A stretch of DNA of 64,000 nucleotides, taken from Candidatus Trichofilum aggregatum. Lineage in GTDB: Bacteria; Chloroflexota; Anaerolineae; Promineifilales; Promineifilaceae. Shown here in pieces: positions 62,452 through 64,000 of the stretch. Numbering within the stretch: the stretch's first letter is position 1; each line of letters begins with the position of its first letter. The notes under the pieces were generated by a model that was not told the DNA's origin, ran no database searches, and was given only the letters and a program-made list of their open reading frames with translations. The position numbers and the translations under genes are program-made. The stretch lies in assembly GCA_016716885.1 (NCBI GenBank), contig JADJUV010000044.1, positions 1-64,000 of the forward strand, in the 5' to 3' direction.

Positions 62452-64000
62452 CTACGGCCCCATCCGTCGCCGTTGCATCCCCTGACGGGGGCCAGCACCT
62501 GCCCGACCCACAAGCCGGTCAAAGTAATTCTTGGCCCACTCGGGTACGGCGCGGACATAGGTTTCACCGCCTGTGCCGGGGCCGGTGTACGAGGCGTAGT
62601 GGTCGGCAAAAAACTCGTAGGTGCAGGTGTAGGCGTAAGGAGACACGCCGGAAGCCAGACTTTGGGTACGGGCGGCGTCGGCGGCGGAAAACCATTCGCT
62701 ATAGTGGGCGCCAAAGATGCGGCCGCTGAGCGGGGGCAGACCCAAATTGTTCTGATTGAAATATTGGCGGGTGGCATTAAACTGGGTAACGGTGTCATAA
62801 ACCGCCTGACTCCCACCGGCGACCACCCAGCCCTGAAGCCACTGTTGACAAAGCAAAGCATTCGCACTGCCCGTGTTACTGGCCTGGACGGCCTCGCTAT
62901 AAATTCGGGCCGCCTGTTGGAAGTTGCTATTGACACCATTGTGGACAACATTGGTGGCGGAGTTGGCAACACCCGCTGTATTAACCAAATCGGTTACCCA
63001 GTCAGCGGCTCCGGTGTATTTGCGCCATTGGGCCTCTGATGGGGCACTGAACTGGCTAAAGCCGTTGACCTGCAAATCGAGGGCGTGGCCCATTTCATGG
63101 CGTAGGGTCCACTCAAAGTTGGCGGCTCCGGCTGACATACCCATGCCGGTAACGGTAGCAGAGTCAATCCAACCGGTCTGCCCTTGGAAAGCCCCCTTTT
63201 AGCGGCCGCACCTGGAAATATTTGGTTGGCCCTACGGTTTGTTCGCCTAGTTTACTGGCCATGACACCCGGCTGGAGGGTGCCCTGGTTGACGGCGGTAT
63301 TGGGCGCACCGGCATTATCGGCAAAGAACGCGGCCGCGGCGGTAATCCGCAACGCGTCACCTGATACCCAGGCCTGAAAGCCACTGGGCGCTAAGGTGGC
63401 ATTATCATCTACGTTCACCTTGTTCGCCAGGGTGATCGTCCGTTTGGTGGCATTGATGGACTGGACGGTGGTAGCGGTTGTGCTGCCATCCGTTTCCGTG
63501 ACGTTGATGGCGTCCTTTTTCTGGAATAAATCCATCTGGGGTTCTTTGACCTTAATGGTGCGACTGTTTTGCGCCCCGTCGGCGTGAACGGGTTCAGCCG
63601 CCAGGGGGCGATTGGAACGGATAGTGCCAAAGGCGTCACTGCCCAGCCAATCGGTGAAGGAACCGGCGGCGTTGGGGTTGGTGTTGAGACTGAACTTGGT
63701 CAGGACATTGTTGAGGAGAACGTTGTCGTCGGGCAGGCTTTTGAGGGCTAACCACAGGCGGTGCAAGAAGGTTTTGGGGTGGGTAGCGGCCTTTTCCATA
63801 GGCCGACCCCAGCGGGTGACAAACATTTTGCCCAAGTCGCCTGAGGTGTAATTGGTAGCGTTGTAGGCCTGTTCTTCGATGGAATCCAGGGCGGTGCGTT
63901 CCGGGGCGGGTAAGGCACTGCCACGAGGGGCGGCTTCGATAGCGGCCAAGACTGCTTTTTTGGCGTCTTTGGCTGGTTGGGTATTGAGGGCGATGAGTGC
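62452..64000 (-). CDS. Putative zinc metallopeptidase, N-terminus beyond the window, frameshifted
   Basis: At least 515 residues. The upstream end is open at base 64000. Visible: a helical N-terminal part, a beta-rich middle (about 63200-63540), and an HExxH motif in TLRHEMGHALDLQVNGF with late YEFFADHYASYTGPG, an acidic candidate third metal ligand. The frames meet at 63186-63187, where removing a G gives GGFQGQTGWIDSATVTG. The product ends with RRRMGP after a run of Arg. No signal peptide can be judged. A secreted or injected toxin-like role is possible but unsupported. Family not identified. Confidence 0.68.

Larger units (their letters stand above)
22..63337. repeat. GCGGCCGC highly iterated palindrome, about 120 copies across the window
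   Basis: The 8-base palindrome GCGGCCGC recurs throughout. Example starts are 22, 902, 1239, 2938, 5257, 5935, 8835, 13201, 15820, 18475, 21871, 23722, 27195, 30281, 31739, 39662, 42404, 45077, 49218, 52613, 54802, 58401, 61453 and 63330. Four sites are fused doubles sharing two bases (14719/14725, 22974/22980, 33768/33774, 56425/56431). Many copies carry a flanking C and G, giving a 10-base palindrome. In genes it is read as Ala-Ala-Ala, as x-Gly-Arg or as x-Arg-Pro depending on phase. Every copy I located lies inside a coding region. The count is by eye and may be off by a few. Confidence 0.95.

Noticed and set aside
22..63337. GCGGCCGC (NotI) sites as cloning or adaptor artefacts
   Set aside because: They lie inside conserved proteins in all three phases and fit the residues expected there, including in RecA. 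No shared flanking vector sequence is present.

Overview
The window reads as a chromosomal segment of a Chloroflexota bacterium, probably of the class Anaerolineae. This is inferred from gene content and protein style: a fused nuoCD, a zinc-ribbon/LysM protein, large single-span proteins with SPDG repeats, RicT, a CHR-CHR chromate transporter, and Bacillus-type GAAC-N4-GTTC boxes near recA. GC content is moderate by eye. About 50 genes are supported. I saw no tRNA, rRNA, CRISPR array, prophage or insertion sequence.

Layout. 0-7.5 kb: a polyamine-type block made of an aldehyde dehydrogenase, an Lrp/AsnC regulator with two candidate operator palindromes, a flavin-type oxidoreductase and a potA-potB-potC-potD transporter. 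7.9-10.8 kb: an alpha-methylacyl-CoA racemase-like gene and an acyl-CoA ligase. 11.2-18.9 kb: three adjacent paralogous membrane-anchored proteins of about 820-840 residues with no recognised function. 19.1-22.6 kb: a lipoprotein binding protein, a sensor kinase and a small glutaredoxin-like protein. 22.7-25.8 kb: folA, recA with a promoter and two LexA-like boxes, and an S1-domain protein. 25.9-29.5 kb: moeA, an HD-domain protein, ricT and a GNAT acetyltransferase. 29.6-33.1 kb: an ABC-2 exporter. 33.7-38.4 kb: mrp, nuoI, nuoCD, nuoB and iscX, a partial complex I cluster beside iron-sulfur assembly genes. 38.6-48.3 kb: a queuosine mannosyltransferase-like gene, a hybrid histidine kinase, a LysM protein, a metallo-beta-lactamase-fold hydrolase, a MATE/ANK-like transporter and chrA. 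48.4-54.4 kb: a xanthine-dehydrogenase-type molybdoenzyme split around an M14 carboxypeptidase. 54.4-64 kb: arfB, a C39-like/LysM protein, a DEAD-box helicase, an acyl-CoA-binding protein, an ankyrin protein, two unknowns, an acetyl-CoA-synthetase-like enzyme and a metallopeptidase running off the right edge.

Two genome-wide signals stand out. First, the octamer GCGGCCGC occurs about 120 times by hand count, roughly once per 530 bases, where one or two would be expected by chance. It lies in all three codon phases, and I found every copy inside a gene and none in about 7 kb of intergenic sequence. It resembles the cyanobacterial HIP1 octamer in behaviour but has a different sequence. Second, about ten genes are split by single-base indels, most in homopolymer runs; these are most simply sequence errors, and I give corrected gene limits. 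Intergenic spaces are also crowded with short stuttering repeats and long inverted repeats, some shared between loci.
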